From Elgaria multicarinata webbii (Eukaryota; Chordata; Lepidosauria; Squamata; Anguidae): DNA of 64,000 nt. The DNA lies in contig NC_086180.1 in NCBI RefSeq assembly GCF_023053635.1, forward strand, positions 2,394,001 through 2,458,000. Direction: 5' to 3'. The position numbers were made by a program, and so were the translations under genes. Positions 12,519 through 25,000 of this stretch are shown in pieces (the stretch's first letter is position 1; each line of letters begins with the position of its first letter). The notes under the pieces were generated by a model, which did no database searches, was not told the origin of the DNA, and saw nothing but the letters and a program-made list of their open reading frames with translations.

Positions 12519-13290
12519 GCCAGGAGAGTGTTCAGAACAGGGATCATAGAATCATAGAATAGCAGAGTTGGAAGGGGCCTACAAGGCCATCGAGTTCAAC
12601 CCCCTGCTCAGTGCAGGAATCCACCCTAAAGTATCCCTGACAGATGGTTGTCCAGCTGCCTCTTGAAGGCCTCTAGTGTGGGAGAGCCCACAACCTCCCC
12701 AGGCAACTGATTCCATTGTCGTACTGCTCTAACAGTCAGGACGTTTTTCCTGATGTCCAGCTGGAATCTGGCTTCCTTTAACTTGAGCCTGTTATTCCGT
12801 GTCCTGCACTCTGGGAGGATCTAGAAGAGATCCTGGCCCTCCTCTGTGTGACAACCTTTCAAGTATTTGAAGAGTGCTCTCATGTCTCCCCTCAGCCTTC
12901 TCTTCTTCAGGCTAAACATGCCCAGTTCTTTCAGTCTCTCTTCATAGGGCTTTGTTTCTAGACCCCTGATCATCCTGGTTGCCCTCCTCTGAACACGCTC
13001 TAGCTTGTCTTCGTCCTTCTTGAATTGTGGAGCCCAGAACTGGACGCAATACTCTAGATGAGGCCTAACCAGGGCTGAATAGAGAGGAACCAGGACCTCA
13101 AGTGATTTGGAAGCTATACTTCTATTAATGCAGCCCAAAATAGCATTTGCCTTTCTTGCAGCCATGTCACACTGTTGGCTCATATTCAGTTTGCGATCGA
13201 CAACAATTCCAAGATCCTTCTCGTTTGTAGTATTGCTGAGCCAAGTACCCCCCATCTTGTAACTGTGCATTTGGTTTCTATTTCCTAAAT
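12519..13290 (-). mobile_element. CR1 LINE with chimeric 3' junction
   Basis: The - strand encodes [20 protein letters not shown] then the RT C-terminus, with a stop before the final third. The tail at 12542 is preceded by 12519-12543, a 25-bp block that resembles an inverted internal CR1 piece (GTGTTCAGA...AGGG). The same block precedes the CR1 at 25131. Confidence 0.9.
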
Positions 13291-13320
13291 CCTCCTCCTC
13301 CTCCTCCTCCTCTTCCTCTT
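13288..13320. repeat. (CCT)n tract
   Basis: A pyrimidine microsatellite separates the CR1 at its left from the L2-type LINE at its right. Confidence 0.85.
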
Positions 13321-13321
13321 C

Positions 13322-14304
13322 CAGTTTTCACTCCAATCAATTTACCTCCAATCACACGCAGCTCTGGCCACCTTCTGGCAACCAGCTTGGTTGCTTCATC
13401 GTCGTTTGAAACTCAATATGGCAAAGACTGAATTGCTTGTTTTTCCTCCTAAACCTTCCCCTCACCTCTCATTCTCTCTTACTTTCAATGATGTTACGCT
13501 TACTCCGGTCAAGGAAGCGCGTAGTCTTGGCGTTATATTTTACTCCTCGCTCTCCTTTATTCCTCATATTGAGGCAGTAGCTAAATCCTGTCGATTTTTC
13601 CTGTATAATATTGCCAGGATTCGATCAACTTTGTCTGTCTCTTCTGCCAAGACTCTTGTTCATGCATTGGTTATTTCTCGGTTGGAGTACTGCAACCTTC
13701 TTCTCTCTGGCCTTCCTTCTTCTCACATCAGTCCGTTGGTTTCTGTTCACCACTCTGCCGCAAAGATCATCTTCTGGGCTCGCCGCTCTGACCATGTAAC
13801 TCCGCTTCTTCATTGGCTTCCAATTCACTTCAGAATCCAATATAAACTTCTCCTGTTAACCTACAAAGCTTTTCACGGTCTAGCTCCTTCCTATCTCTCC
13901 TCTCTCATCTCACACTATTGCCCCGCTCGTGCTCTTCGCTCCTCTGATGCCATGTTTCTCGCCTGCCCAAAGGTCTCTACTTCCCTTGCTCGGCTCCGTC
14001 CATTTTCTTCTGCTGCCCCTTATGCCTGGAACGCTCTTCCAGAACATTTGAGAACTACAAGTTCAACCGCAGCTTTTAAAGCTCAACTAAAAACTTTTCT
14101 TTTTCCTAAAGCTTTTAAAACTTGATTTTGTTCTGACTTTATACTGTTAGTTTTACCCTACCCAGTGCCTGTTTGCATTCTCTTCCCCTCCTTATTGTTT
14201 TATTATGGTTTTATTAGAATGTAAGCCTATGCGGCAGGGTCTCGCTATTTACTGTTTTACTCTGTACAGCACCATGTACATTGATGGTGCTATATAAATA
14301 AATA

Positions 14305-14343
<39 letters not shown>
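13322..14343 (+). mobile_element. L2-type LINE, 3' 1 kb with open frame
   Basis: The open frame extends from before 13391 to 14125 and encodes the C-terminal part of an L2/CR1-superfamily ORF2: RLKLNMAKTELLVFPP, ISRLEYCNLLLSGLP, then HWLPIHFRIQYKLLLLTYKA and PYAWNALPEHLRT. The 3'UTR ends GGTGCTATATAAATAAATAA and runs into an (AAT)n tail. The 5' end is truncated. No stop interrupts about 245 codons, so the copy is fairly young. The exact clade name is inferred from memory. Confidence 0.85.
14304..14343. repeat. (AAT)n microsatellite
   Basis: A run of AAT units forms the 3' tail of the preceding LINE. Confidence 0.9.
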
Positions 14344-15154
14344 TCAGAAGTTGTTTGTTATCTTTGAAAGCAGCTAGAGACAAGATGGCATCCTTTGCGT
14401 CGTTGCCTCAGCAGGGGCCCTCTTACCTACCTCCATTGAGGTGTTGGGACTGCGGTGGTCTCCCCCTACGCCTTGGGGAGTTTACTCTGGCAGAAGATTT
14501 GCCTGTTCCTTGCCAGCAACTGCAGTCCTCTAGCCTTCATGAATCTTGCGGTTTTGCTGGATGAACTGCTCCTATATTCAGCCAAGCAGGAGAAATGGGC
14601 TGTGTGCGTTTGCGTGTGTCTTCTCATGGCAAGCAAACAAGGCGCCACAGCATCTTAAAAAGCTCCCCCACCCTACTCAGCCTGCCACATCCTCCTCTTG
14701 CCCATGTACTCTAGTCTGTATAGACAAAACCCAAATTCTGGGGTTCTGTGGGAACACTGTTGCTGGCTAGAGCTTAGGCCAGTGGGTGCTGCTACCGAAC
14801 TATTGGAAGGTTTGGGACAAAGGTCAGCTCTCTAACCCTGACAGTGTTGGAGTCTATCAGCAACCCCCCACCCCCAGGAAACAGTGGTGGATCTTCTGAA
14901 TACAGAGCAATGGATGCAAACGGGTCCTGCGGAAGAGTATTAAAAAGTGGAATCTGAGCTTACTCTGCCCAGACAGTCAAACAACTTAAAAGTCAAAATG
15001 TCTGTTCTTGGAGAAAAGCATGTTGAATTCATAGCCTAGCTTGCAGCCTGTTATTAGGACACTTACGTGTGTCCCACGCAGATGGCTGTGGGCTCCAGGG
15101 AGAACATGATCCGTGTCATTTTGCTGGAGAATAGTAGCTTTGATGTTGGGTCTT
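14344..15154. other. No recognised feature
   Basis: No repeat family, coding exon or RNA gene could be recognised in these 0.8 kb. Confidence 0.5.
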
Positions 15155-15290
15155 TAGATTTATTTGTTTGTTTGTTTATTACATTTTTATACTGCCCAAT
15201 AGTCGAGGCTCCCTGGGCAGTTTACAATTAAAACCAGAACATATAAAAAGTCAAGATTTTAAAATGGTAAAAACACCTCCTAATTCAGAT
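15155..15290 (-). mobile_element. L2-type LINE 3' end
   Basis: TTTATTACATTTTTATACTG then CCCAATAGTCGAGGCTCCCT is the inverted 3' end of the L2-type family seen at 43697, 51895 and 54118. Only the 3'UTR is present. Confidence 0.8.
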
Positions 15291-16238
15291 AGGGACGGGG
15301 GCTGAGCCAGAAGCTCCAGCAATATCCACCCTTCTTGAACTGGTGGTAGTGGTAGGCAGAGTAGGTACAGGGATGTATTGCCCCCACCCGCCCCCAGAGA
15401 AAGGAAGAAGAAGCTGGGCCTGGGGGAAACACAGCCTATCCAGATGTGGGCTTGTCTTTGTTACTTGTGAAATGCTCTTATGGTTTTATTCGTATTGCGC
15501 ACTTTTAGAGCGCCCCTTTGTGTGAGGCCCACTGTATTTGCATTTTACAGATGGGCAACCCGGGGCTGCAAACGGGCCTTTTCCAAGCATCTACAGCAGA
15601 GGAGGGGACTTGAACCCTGTTCTCCCGGATCCGAATCCAGTTGCAGCTTCCTCCTTGCCAGAGAATACCCAAAATATACTCCTCAAATAGTGACCTTAGG
15701 GTGGGGTGGGGGGAAGTGTTTTCAGTTGAGACACGTGTGAGCCAATCTGGCCGTTCTGCGTTAACCTTGTTCTCATTCTGCTGCAATTTCCTGTGCCTCG
15801 GATGGCTCTTGCTTGAAAACGCCGTAGTTCCTGCTTTACCCAAGTACTCCCTCGTGTCTTCCTTGTGGCGGCTTAATATGGATAAATATTAATAACAGAT
15901 ATCATTTAATTTGGAGCATGGTATCTGTGGGTTTTTTTTCCTGCACGGAAACTAGATTTTTGGGAGGCGGGGGGGGCGGGAATACAGCTTTTGTGCTGCT
16001 TTGCATAATATTCCACATGGCCAGCATTCAGGCTTTTGACTTGGCGTAGGGCAGTATTCTTTGCTGTTGCAACACGGTCGCTCTGGTTGCCTGAGAGGTT
16101 GGAACATGCATGGCTTGATAGGGTGTTGATTCCGCAGTTCCAGTATGTGCTGGTGGATTTAGCATTTCCTTGTAGCATGCAGTACGCCTTGGAGTAGTTT
16201 CATTAATTGTCACAACAACCCCATGAGGTCTGCCACTA

Positions 16239-16388
16239 GGGCCCTTTCTACACCTAAGGATTATCCCAGGAAAATGGAGGGGTCGTCCCTGTCTGCTCCT
16301 GGGATCCCCTGTGTGTCATTTGCATGCACAGGGATGATCCCAGGACGATCCTTGGGGGAGGGGGGAAGGCAGGTGTAGAAACGGCCTA
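16239..16388. mobile_element. MITE with inverted ends
   Basis: The left end reads CCTTTCTACACCTAAGG and the inverted right end reads GTTTCTACACCTGCC. Internal GGGATGATCCCAGG wording is shared with the element at 18571-18701, so the two are probably one family. Confidence 0.65.
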
Positions 16389-17123
16389 GTAGTCCTACAG
16401 GCATATAAGAAACTGAATTTGGGGAGGGGCCTTTGAGTGCCCTGGGGCAAGTTGCCTAGCCCTCCTTGAGATAGTCAGCCTGCATCCAGGTTGTGCCACT
16501 TCAGATATGACGGAATGCTTCTCTGTTCAAAACAGGCCCCTGCACATAGAAAGCTAGCAGGCTGTGGAGATGGCTATGTTTGAACCCTTCTCCTTGACAT
16601 GCTATTTTTTTATGTGCAGGGGTTGCATTTAGGTGGTGTCATGAGGAGCGCTCAGTTGTACTGTACCTTTAGTGGCGCAGTCCAGACATGGGTTGGCTAC
16701 CTCAGTGAGGCCAGACACGAGGGCCTTTTATCTCTGATGCCTGACCCAGATCTCGTCTACCTGTAATTTAAAAGCCGGAATTGTACTGGGGGCCTGGAGC
16801 CAACCCTCCCTACCCTTAGGCCCCCCGTGAACAGACTGTCATCACCAGCAGCACCATAAGCCCCGAGACCCCCTCTCTGTTGCCTATCTTCCTTCCCTAC
16901 TCAGCATCCCGGATCAACACTGCTTGTCACTGGCAAGACTAGCTCAGGGCCTGAGGCCAGGCTCAAGAGAAGCTGAATTATGAGTTTGGCCTGTTGTGAC
17001 CCTTTACCGGCTGGAGAGGCCCTTGCCTCTGTAATCCAGGTTCTGATGATCTCCAGGCTAGGCTCCGATAATGCATTTACTGAATGTGGGGCGGCATTTG
17101 GAAGACGATTAGGAAACTGCCAT

Positions 17124-17145
17124 GCAGGAAGGAAGGAAGGAAGGA
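17124..17145. repeat. (GGAA)n tract
   Basis: A short GGAA microsatellite abuts the SINE; it is probably derived from the SINE's A-rich tail. Confidence 0.8.
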
Positions 17146-17431
17146 ACTTTTTGTGCAAGCACTTGAGTCATTGCTGACTCCTAGAGGGACGCCTGCTTTC
17201 GCTGACGTTTTCTTGGCAGACTTTGTAGCGGGGTGGTTTGCCATTGCCTTCCCCAGTCGTGGTTACCTTTCCCCCAGCTAGCTGGGTACTCATTTTACCG
17301 ACCTCGGGAGGATGGAAGGCTGAGTCGACCTGAGCCGGCTGCCTGAGATCCAGCTTCCGCTGGAATCGAACTCAGGCCATGGGGAGAGTTTCGGCTGCAG
17401 TAATTGCCGCTTACCACTCTGTGCCACACGA
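17146..17431 (-). mobile_element. tRNA-derived SINE, near full length
   Basis: On the - strand the head reads GTGTGGCACAGAGTGGTAAG with a downstream B-box-like GAGTTCGATTCCAGC, the layout of a tRNA-derived pol III promoter. The body ends near GCAAAAAGTTCC and a GGAA tract. A second copy lies at 51338-51574. Confidence 0.8.
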
Positions 17432-17439
17432 GGCTAGGT

Positions 17440-17920
17440 GCCATTCAGAAAACAGCTATGATTTTGGGAACGCAGCTTGTCTTGCTTAGACCAGCTGTGC
17501 TGGCTCCCAATTTGTTTCCAGGCCCAGTTCAGAGTGCTGGAGCTTACCTTGGAAAGCCCTGCATTAGCTGGGGACCAGGGTGCCTGAAGGCCTGCCTGTC
17601 TCCCCTGAGCTCCCTCGTCCACTGAGATCCACATCCGAAGCACTCACAGATACAGCGAGTGTTAATCAAGGCCAGGCCTTCTCCACGGTGGCTCCCAATT
17701 GTGGGATTCTCTCCCTGGGGAGGCCTGTCTGGCGGTTTGGTAGCAGGCAAAGACTATTTTTCTTCCTAAACGTTGGTTTTTATCCTGCTGCTTTGCCACT
17801 CTGTATTTTGTAATTGCTTTTGGGGGCTTTTAATTATGTATTGTGCTTTTGTATTATGTGATGCCAGCCTGGGAATGTCTCTTTGAAGGGTGGCTTATAA
17901 ATCCCTGAAATAAATAAGTT
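17440..17920 (+). mobile_element. Degenerate L2-type LINE 3' part
   Basis: Broken frames retain CCAGGCCCAGTTCAGAGTGC (the conserved QAQFRVL segment) and GCCTTCTCCACGGTGGCTCC (AFSTVAP). The end reads GGGTGGCTTATAAATCCCTG then AAATAAATAAG, an L2-type 3' end. Confidence 0.75.
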
Positions 17921-18490
17921 CAGGGTGGCAGCTCTCTCTGACATGACACTGGCTTCTGAGGCCTCCAGAGCTCCGGGTGTCATTGGAGGCAATATCCCAG
18001 CATGCCCTAAATCTGAGCCCAGCACAAGTGCAATCTCTGATAGCTATGGTCATCAAATTTTCAGACACCCTTTGCCCCCTGCTTAGTTTTGCCCCCTGCA
18101 TGTGTGCCACAAGAAGCTTGTTGCTCCAAGCCTCTACATATTTACTTGGACGTAAAATCCCATGGAACTGTGCGTAGGATCACAGCCGGACACGTTTGCC
18201 TTTACTGCCGCCTCCTGCTCGTACCTGGGGGAGTTGTGTCCTGGCCCCCTGCCTTGATCTGGTCTGGTCTGCGGTTGCAGCTGACTGCAGAGACGTGGGC
18301 TCTTGTTGGTTTCAGCCACAGTTGCTCCCCAAGTAGTGATTTCTCCTGCCAGAGCAAAGGACAGGTGGCTTCTTTTCCAAGTTGGTCATCTTGGCTGAAG
18401 GCTGGGCATATTGAAAGGCCCATGGGTGGGGCCACGTGTCTTTTTCCTTTCTGGGGAGAATGTGAGGCATGATGGTGTGGTTCTGGGTAC

Positions 18491-18557
18491 AGTTACATGG
18501 GAGTAAGCCCTACTGAATTCAGTGGGACTTGCCTTTGAGTAAACCAGCATAAGATTG
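18491..18557. repeat. Degenerate foldback repeat
   Basis: GGAGTAAGCCCTACTGAATT and CAGTGGGACTTGCCTTTGAG form the imperfect inverted arms of a repeat also seen, more decayed, at 53121-53200. Confidence 0.5.
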
Positions 18558-18570
18558 GGTGGTAACCAAG

Positions 18571-18701
18571 GCCTTAGCTAGACCTAAGGTTTATCCCGGG
18601 ATCATCCCTGTTCATGTAAATGACACACAGGATATCCTGGGAGGAGCAGGCAGGAACGACCCCGGGACCACCCCGGGATAAAACTTAGGTCTAGCTAAGG
18701 C
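18571..18701. mobile_element. Foldback MITE (131 bp)
   Basis: Left arm GCCTTAGCTAGACCTAAGGT and right arm ACTTAGGTCTAGCTAAGGC are near-perfect inverted repeats. CCAAG flanks both sides (18566-18570, 18702-18706), a possible 5-bp target duplication. Confidence 0.75.
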
Positions 18702-19002
18702 CCAAGTCTCTCTCTTGTATGTTGCGCGTTTCTGTCTCTTCAGAACGAGTGTAACCTATCCAGTGCAGATGGGGTCCCTATTCCATGATCGAGAGAGTAG
18801 ATCAGGGAATAGGGACTTAACCAGAACTACTGCGGAGAGAAGTTCTGAAATGCGATGTGTGGGAAGTTGAGGTTGTTATATTTGGGGGTGGGGTGGAACA
18901 GCCTCCTTCGGCAGCCCCTGAGTTTTGATGGCCTTCCGCAGCATCTTCCCTCTTGCTCATCTTCCTTTCCCTTTGATCTCTCTGGCCTTTTCAGATTCCA
19001 TA

Positions 19003-22000
19003 ATGATGAATGGTTCCAACGTGGCCAACACAACCACAACTGCAACCCCCCCTGCGAAATCCAAGGAGGATCAGGTAGTGAATGGGCATGACGAGAAGGA
19101 GAACAACCCCTTTGCGGAGTACATGTGGATGGAGAATGAGGAGGACTTCAACCGACAGGTGACGCAGCAGAGGGGCCAACCCATTTCATTTACACAGATG
19201 AGCAAAGAATGTATAGGCTGCACTATAGCAGAGGCCCCGTGGGTGGCTTCTAGGGATTAAAACAAAGGCGATTACAATAAACCGAGTGTGAGCCGGGCAG
19301 TCCACAATTTGCATCCAGGCTTGGCCGCAGGTCCGTTTGAATCTGGGCTTCCTGGCCTTGCTCTCTCTTGGCCTCCTGTCCCTTTCATTTTCTCTTTCTT
19401 CCCCCCCCAGCCCAGCCCCATTGCAATATAGAGATAATTGCCTACCTTACGGGGTGTTTGTAAAGATTATTGAACCCATGTGGTTGCAGGGTTTTGAAGG
19501 CTAGAAACGCTCTCTCTAAACACCATGTATTGTGCCTCTCAGTCGTGCTGCTCTCTAGATGCGTTGGGCTGCATTTCTCATCGTTCTCTCATGCTGGCTA
19601 GAGCTGATGGAAGTTGAAACCCAGAAGATTTGGGGGGCGCCAGATTGGGGAAAGCTGTTGCCTGTTCTGTATGGATTCATCAGGGCTTGGCTTTTGGCTT
19701 CTTTTGAAAGAACTCCTCCCTTGGCAAAGGCCAGACGGACAAAGTCTAAAGCAGCCTTCCTCAACCTGGGGCGCTCCAGATGTGTTGGACTACAACTCCC
19801 AGAATGCCCCAGCCAGCTGGCTGGGGCATTCTGGGAGATGCAGTCCAACACATCTGGAGCGCCCCAGCTTGAGGAAGGTCTAAAGGGATGGAGCATGGCA
19901 CTGGAGAAGAGCAGGCATCGGCAGAGAGGGGAAGGCAGGTGGGTATGTGGTTAGAGTGCCTGCCTCCCCAATCCACTGGGAAGCTCCATCCAGCCTCCCC
20001 TGCCCTGACCCCCACCCCACCCCACCCCACCCCCACAAGCTGAGCCTCCATCTGGCTCGGATAAATTACGACGGCTACAAATCGGCTCTCTCTAAATCCG
20101 ATAAGTTACTTTAGATTATTTTAAACATATTTCCTCTGTGCTCAAGGTAGCTTGCAGTAGCAAAGTTTAAAAACCGCATAACGCCATAAAATCAGAATAC
20201 TCACGTTAAAAGCTATAGGAAGAGCAAAAGGAGAGTTCAGCAGCCAAATGCTTTGCGAAATGAGGAAGCTGAGCTCCTTTCCAAAAAGGAGTGGCGGAGG
20301 ACAGCACCGCGGGGCTTCAGGGTGACTCCCTGCAGTCAGTGTTCTAGCATTCTGCAGCAAGTCCCTTGGATCAGGGCCCGACCCACTGAGCTGCAGCTGC
20401 CACAGCAGCAGCTCACCTGTGGAGAGGCAGATCCGAAGGTATGTGGGCCTGAGGCCATGGGGGTCTTTCACTGTAAGTTCCAGTGCCTTGAATTCTGCCT
20501 GGAAGTCTGGGACCAGCCAGCGGAGTTGTTGTCAGACAGGCTGAACGCGTTCCGCCTCTCAGGAAGCAGCGGCAGCATTTAGCGCTCACAGATTGCGAGT
20601 CGTCTTCAGGCACGGCCCTGCACTGAGCTGCTCAGAGGCCAACATCCAAGCATGAGACACACAATTCTGCAGCAGGCACGAGAGCAGTGGAGTTGCAACC
20701 ACATCTCTTCAAAGAGATGCGATTTGGGGCTGCATTAATAGAAGTATAGCTTCCAAATCGCGTGAGGTCCTGGTTCCTCTCTATTCGGCCCTGGTTAGGC
20801 CTCATCTAGAGTATTGCATCCAGTTCTGGCCTCCACACTTCAAGAAGGACGCAGACAAGCTGGAGCGTGTTCAGAGGAGGGCAACCAGGATGATCAGGGG
20901 TCTGGAAACAAAGCCCTATGAAGAGAGACTGAAAGAACTGGGCATGTTTCGCGTGGAGAAGAGAAGATGGAGGGGAGACATGACAGCACTCTTCAAATAC
21001 TTGAAAGGTTGTCACAGAGAGGAGAGCCAGGACCTCTTCTCGATCAGCCCAGAGTGCGGGACACAGAATCATGGACTCAAGTGACAGGAAGCTAGATTCC
21101 ACCTGGACATCAGGAAAAACTTCCTGACTGTTAGAGCAGTACGACAATGGAACCAGTGATCTAGGGAGGTGGTGGGCTCTCCTACCCTAGAGTCATTCAG
21201 GAGGCAGCTGGACAAGCATCTGTCAGGGCTGCTTTAGGGTGGATTCCTGCATTGAGCAGGGGGTTGGACTCAATGGCCTTGTGGGCCCCCTCCAACTCTG
21301 CTATTCTATGATTCTATGAAAGCAGGAGTTGCAATTCCCATCCCTGGCAGTCCTTGTATTTATCCCACTCGCCTGCCTGCTAGTTTCTCTGTCGTCTTTT
21401 TTTTGTTTTGTTTTCGGCCCTGTTTTCCTTGAAGGATCACCGCTGAGTGGCAGAACACCTGCGTTGCCTGAGGAAGATTTCTCCTTCAATTCCTGGATCT
21501 CTAGTTAGGGCTGGAAAAGATCCCTGTCTGAAACCCTGGAGGGCCGCTGCAAGTCAGTGTTGACCAGCCTTCCCCCCAGATTTTTTTTACTTCAATTCCC
21601 ATCAACCCCAGCCAGCATGGCCAGTGGTCTGGAATTCTGCGAGTTGTTGTCCAAAACATCTGGTGGGCCCTAGGTTGGGAAAGGTTGGTTTAGATGAACC
21701 CAAAGTCTGGCCTTGGACGGCAGCTTCCTCTTGTATGCTGTGATTCCTTCACTTTTCTTGCCCTCGTGTCCATGTTTTTTATGCCCTCTCCTTCAGCCAC
21801 GTTTCCTCCTTGGCCCTCAGGAGGGGTCGTAGCTCATTGGTAGACTAGACGCTATCACTGGCTGGGGATTTCTGGGAGTTGTAGTCCAGCACCTCTTGAG
21901 GGCACCAGGTTGGGGAAGCTTGCTTGGCTGCTTAGGGACCTGCTTGGTCTGGAACTGCTTACACGCTGTGATCCAAGCTTTCTCTGTGTGGCTTTGCTGC

Positions 22001-25000
22001 TTCCTCTGTTTCCCCGGGCCTCTGTCTGCATGCCAAGTGTGCAGCAGAGAGCCCCTGTGGCAAGAAGGATTATGCACAGGGATGACTGGAGCAGGCGCAC
22101 CAGCCTTCAGAGGGGCTCACTGCCTGAGGAGGTCTTGCTGAGAGCAAGGAATGGGAGATGTCCCTTCCCACGGGGTGGGAGGGTGGTGGTGGTGAGAGCC
22201 AACCTCGTCCCACTGGAGGAGCGGAGGAGGGCGAGGGACCCGGTCTTCTCTGGCAGAGGCCAGTCCCTGGTTGAGAAGCGGACGTGGTGCCCTTGGTGGA
22301 AAGATTCCCGGTGGAACATCATTGTGGATGGAGGACAGCTGCTGTGAAATTGCCTCATGGTTTACCCCACTACAGAGAATAAGTTCACAGGGAGTAAGTT
22401 CCTTTTCCCCCCTCTTGAAATTGGAAGCACCCAGGACAACCGCAGGAAATGAAGAGGCCCCAGGTCAGGGCCAGCCTTGCCCAAGCTGGTGCCCTCCAGA
22501 TGTGCTGGACAACGACTCCCAGAATCCCCCTGCCAGCTGCACAACACATCTGGGGACCCCCAAGCTGGGCAAGGCTGGATTAGACCATGACTGCGTGTGG
22601 CAGTTGTTGGGAAGCTGTGGAGGCTGGCTGGCCTTTGACTCTTGGTTTTGAGGCCTGTGCGTTTTGCATGCCATCCAGCATGGCAAGGCTTAAGAAACAG
22701 AAAGCATCTTCCTAGCCCTCATTGTTCTCAGTGAGTCAGTGTTTGTGGGCCCTTGCTTTGTGGAGAAGCGCCTGGGGAGGTGCAACAGATACCAGCTCGA
22801 AGCAGGGGATCCGGCAAGAAGCCCAGGTCTTCGCACTGGCCACAGAATGTGTAGATTTCTGTTGTTGTTGTTGAAGTTGAAGTTGTTAGTTGCTGGGTGG
22901 GGGGTGCTGGAAATTGTTGTCTGGAGGGCACCTGGTTGGGAAAGGCTGACATAGATGTATGTGTTTATGTGTTGGGATGTCCCAAAAACAGGATTTGGGG
23001 AAGGGCCTGGTGCCAGTGTTTGGCATTTCATCAGGCCAGGGAAAGCTTCCCTTTCTCCGTCCTCTGGCAGCCTGCCCCAATGCTGAAGATGGCTGCCACC
23101 CTGTGCCAGTTCAAAGAACAGCAGCCTTGGCTAAAATAGCGGTGGAAGCTGGGCTTATTCCTTGCGTTGGCAGCTTGGTGATTTTGAGGGCTGGAAGGTG
23201 AAGGAAATTCGAAAAGGATGGGTTAGGACGTGCCTGTTTCATATGGGAGGCTAGGCTATGGCAGCTTGCACTCCGAGTCTCTACAGACCCTGGCTGGGCT
23301 TCTCCAACATATCGTGGTTAAGGGACCTTGCGGAGCTGCGAGCCAAACGTGATGAAGACGGGTAAGGCCCTGTTGGGAGCGCTCAGAGAAAGGGCTGGAA
23401 AACGAAGCAGCTCTTGTCGTCATGCCGTTATATCAGGGTTATGCGGCCACGCTTCAGAATACTGTGTCCGTTTCTGATCACCCCAAAATAATACTATGTA
23501 TTGGGTGGAAAGAGTGGATAGAAATGTATATATGTGGGTTTTTTACCTTTCATAGTACTAGAACTTCAGGGTCATCCAGAGTCAGGGTTGGTTGTAGGTT
23601 CAGGGCAGATGGAAGAAAGTCCTTCAAACACAGCACCGTGAATGTCTGGCAGCTTCTGCTACTACCTTAGATGGGTTTAAAAGAGATCAGACAAATTGAT
23701 GATGGAGGTGGAGGAGTCTTCGGGGAAGGGAATCCCAACAGAAGCCCTGTTTGGAAGCAGCCTGCTTCCAAATACAGGAGGCTGGGGGACAAACGCGGGG
23801 TCGCCATTGCCTTTGTGACTTGCTGGTGAGTCCTCAGAAGCGCCTGGCTGGTGGCTGTCAAAACGGCTGGATCGCTTCTCTGAGCCAACACGGCTGCCGT
23901 TTCATTCTTACGGAGAGAGACGTTTGTAGTCTTGGTTGTGAGGCTTGCTGCTGTTCTCGATTGCCTGAACTCTGTATCAGGTGTGTGTACCTGTGTATGG
24001 AGAACATCACACTCTTTGCTGTGTCCTGAATGTCCTCTTCTGCACCCACCCTCCAAGTCTGCATGCTTCTTTGTCATGATTATTTACTCGTCAAGGGGCC
24101 GTCAGTTTGATGGGCAGGCTGTGCTGGCGGAAGAGGCTGCCTGCCTGCCTTCGCTGCCCTCTCTCAGCAGTAGCTCTGCCTCCTGTTGAAAGAGAGGAGA
24201 GGGAGAGGGAGAGGGGCCGTGGTTCAGTGCTAGAGCCCTTCTTTGTAGGCAGAAGGTCCTGGGCTCCATCTCCAGCAGCCTCTCCAGGTAGGGTAGGAAA
24301 GAATCCTGCCTGAATCCCTGGAAGAGCTGTTGCTGCCAGTCAGTGTTGACAACACTGGGCAAGATGGATCAAGGCATCAGTATTTATTTATTTTATTTAT
24401 TTAAAATATTTATATCCCACCCTATATCAATAAGATCTCAGGGCGGCGTACAGATAAAAGCATACAGTATAAAAACAGTAAATATACACAGCTAAAAACA
24501 AATTAAACCATAAACCAAGTTAAAACAATATATAATTTAAAAGCGGTAAAACTATTAAAACAGTTAAAACAATGTGCCTAGTGAATTCAACCATTAAAAG
24601 CTTTGTTTAAAAGCCATGTTTTCACTTGCCGCCAGAATAAAATCAGCTTTGGCGCCAGTCGGGCCTCCAAGGGGAGGGCATTCCGCAGTTGGGGAGCCAC
24701 CACAGAGAAAGCCCTCTCCCTTGTCCCATCATAGCGTATATGTGGCATTGGTGGGATGCGGAGAAGGGCTCCTCCAACAGATCTGAGGTTTCAGGCAGAC
24801 ATATATAAGGGGAGGCGCTCCCTCAAGTATCGCGGTCCCAAGCCGTTTAGGGCTTTAAATGTCATTACCAACACCTTGAATTCCGACCAGAAGTGTATCG
24901 GCAGCCAATATAAGGCATCTTCCTATATTCCTGGAGGGGAAGGGAGCCCTACTTGGGCCAGGCTGTATCTTCTGCTCTGGATCCAAGTAAGTCACTCAGA

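Noticed and set aside
13391-14125. 244-codon frame as a possible host gene
   Set aside because: Its motifs, 3'UTR and AAT tail identify it as an L2-type LINE.
19559-19954. Overlapping frames on both strands near 19.6-19.95 kb
   Set aside because: They arise from the foldback MITE, whose arms read alike on both strands.
21910-22347. 145-codon frame in PAIP2B intron 2
   Set aside because: No family resemblance, and it spans MITE and unclassified sequence; splice and codon signals do not support an exon.
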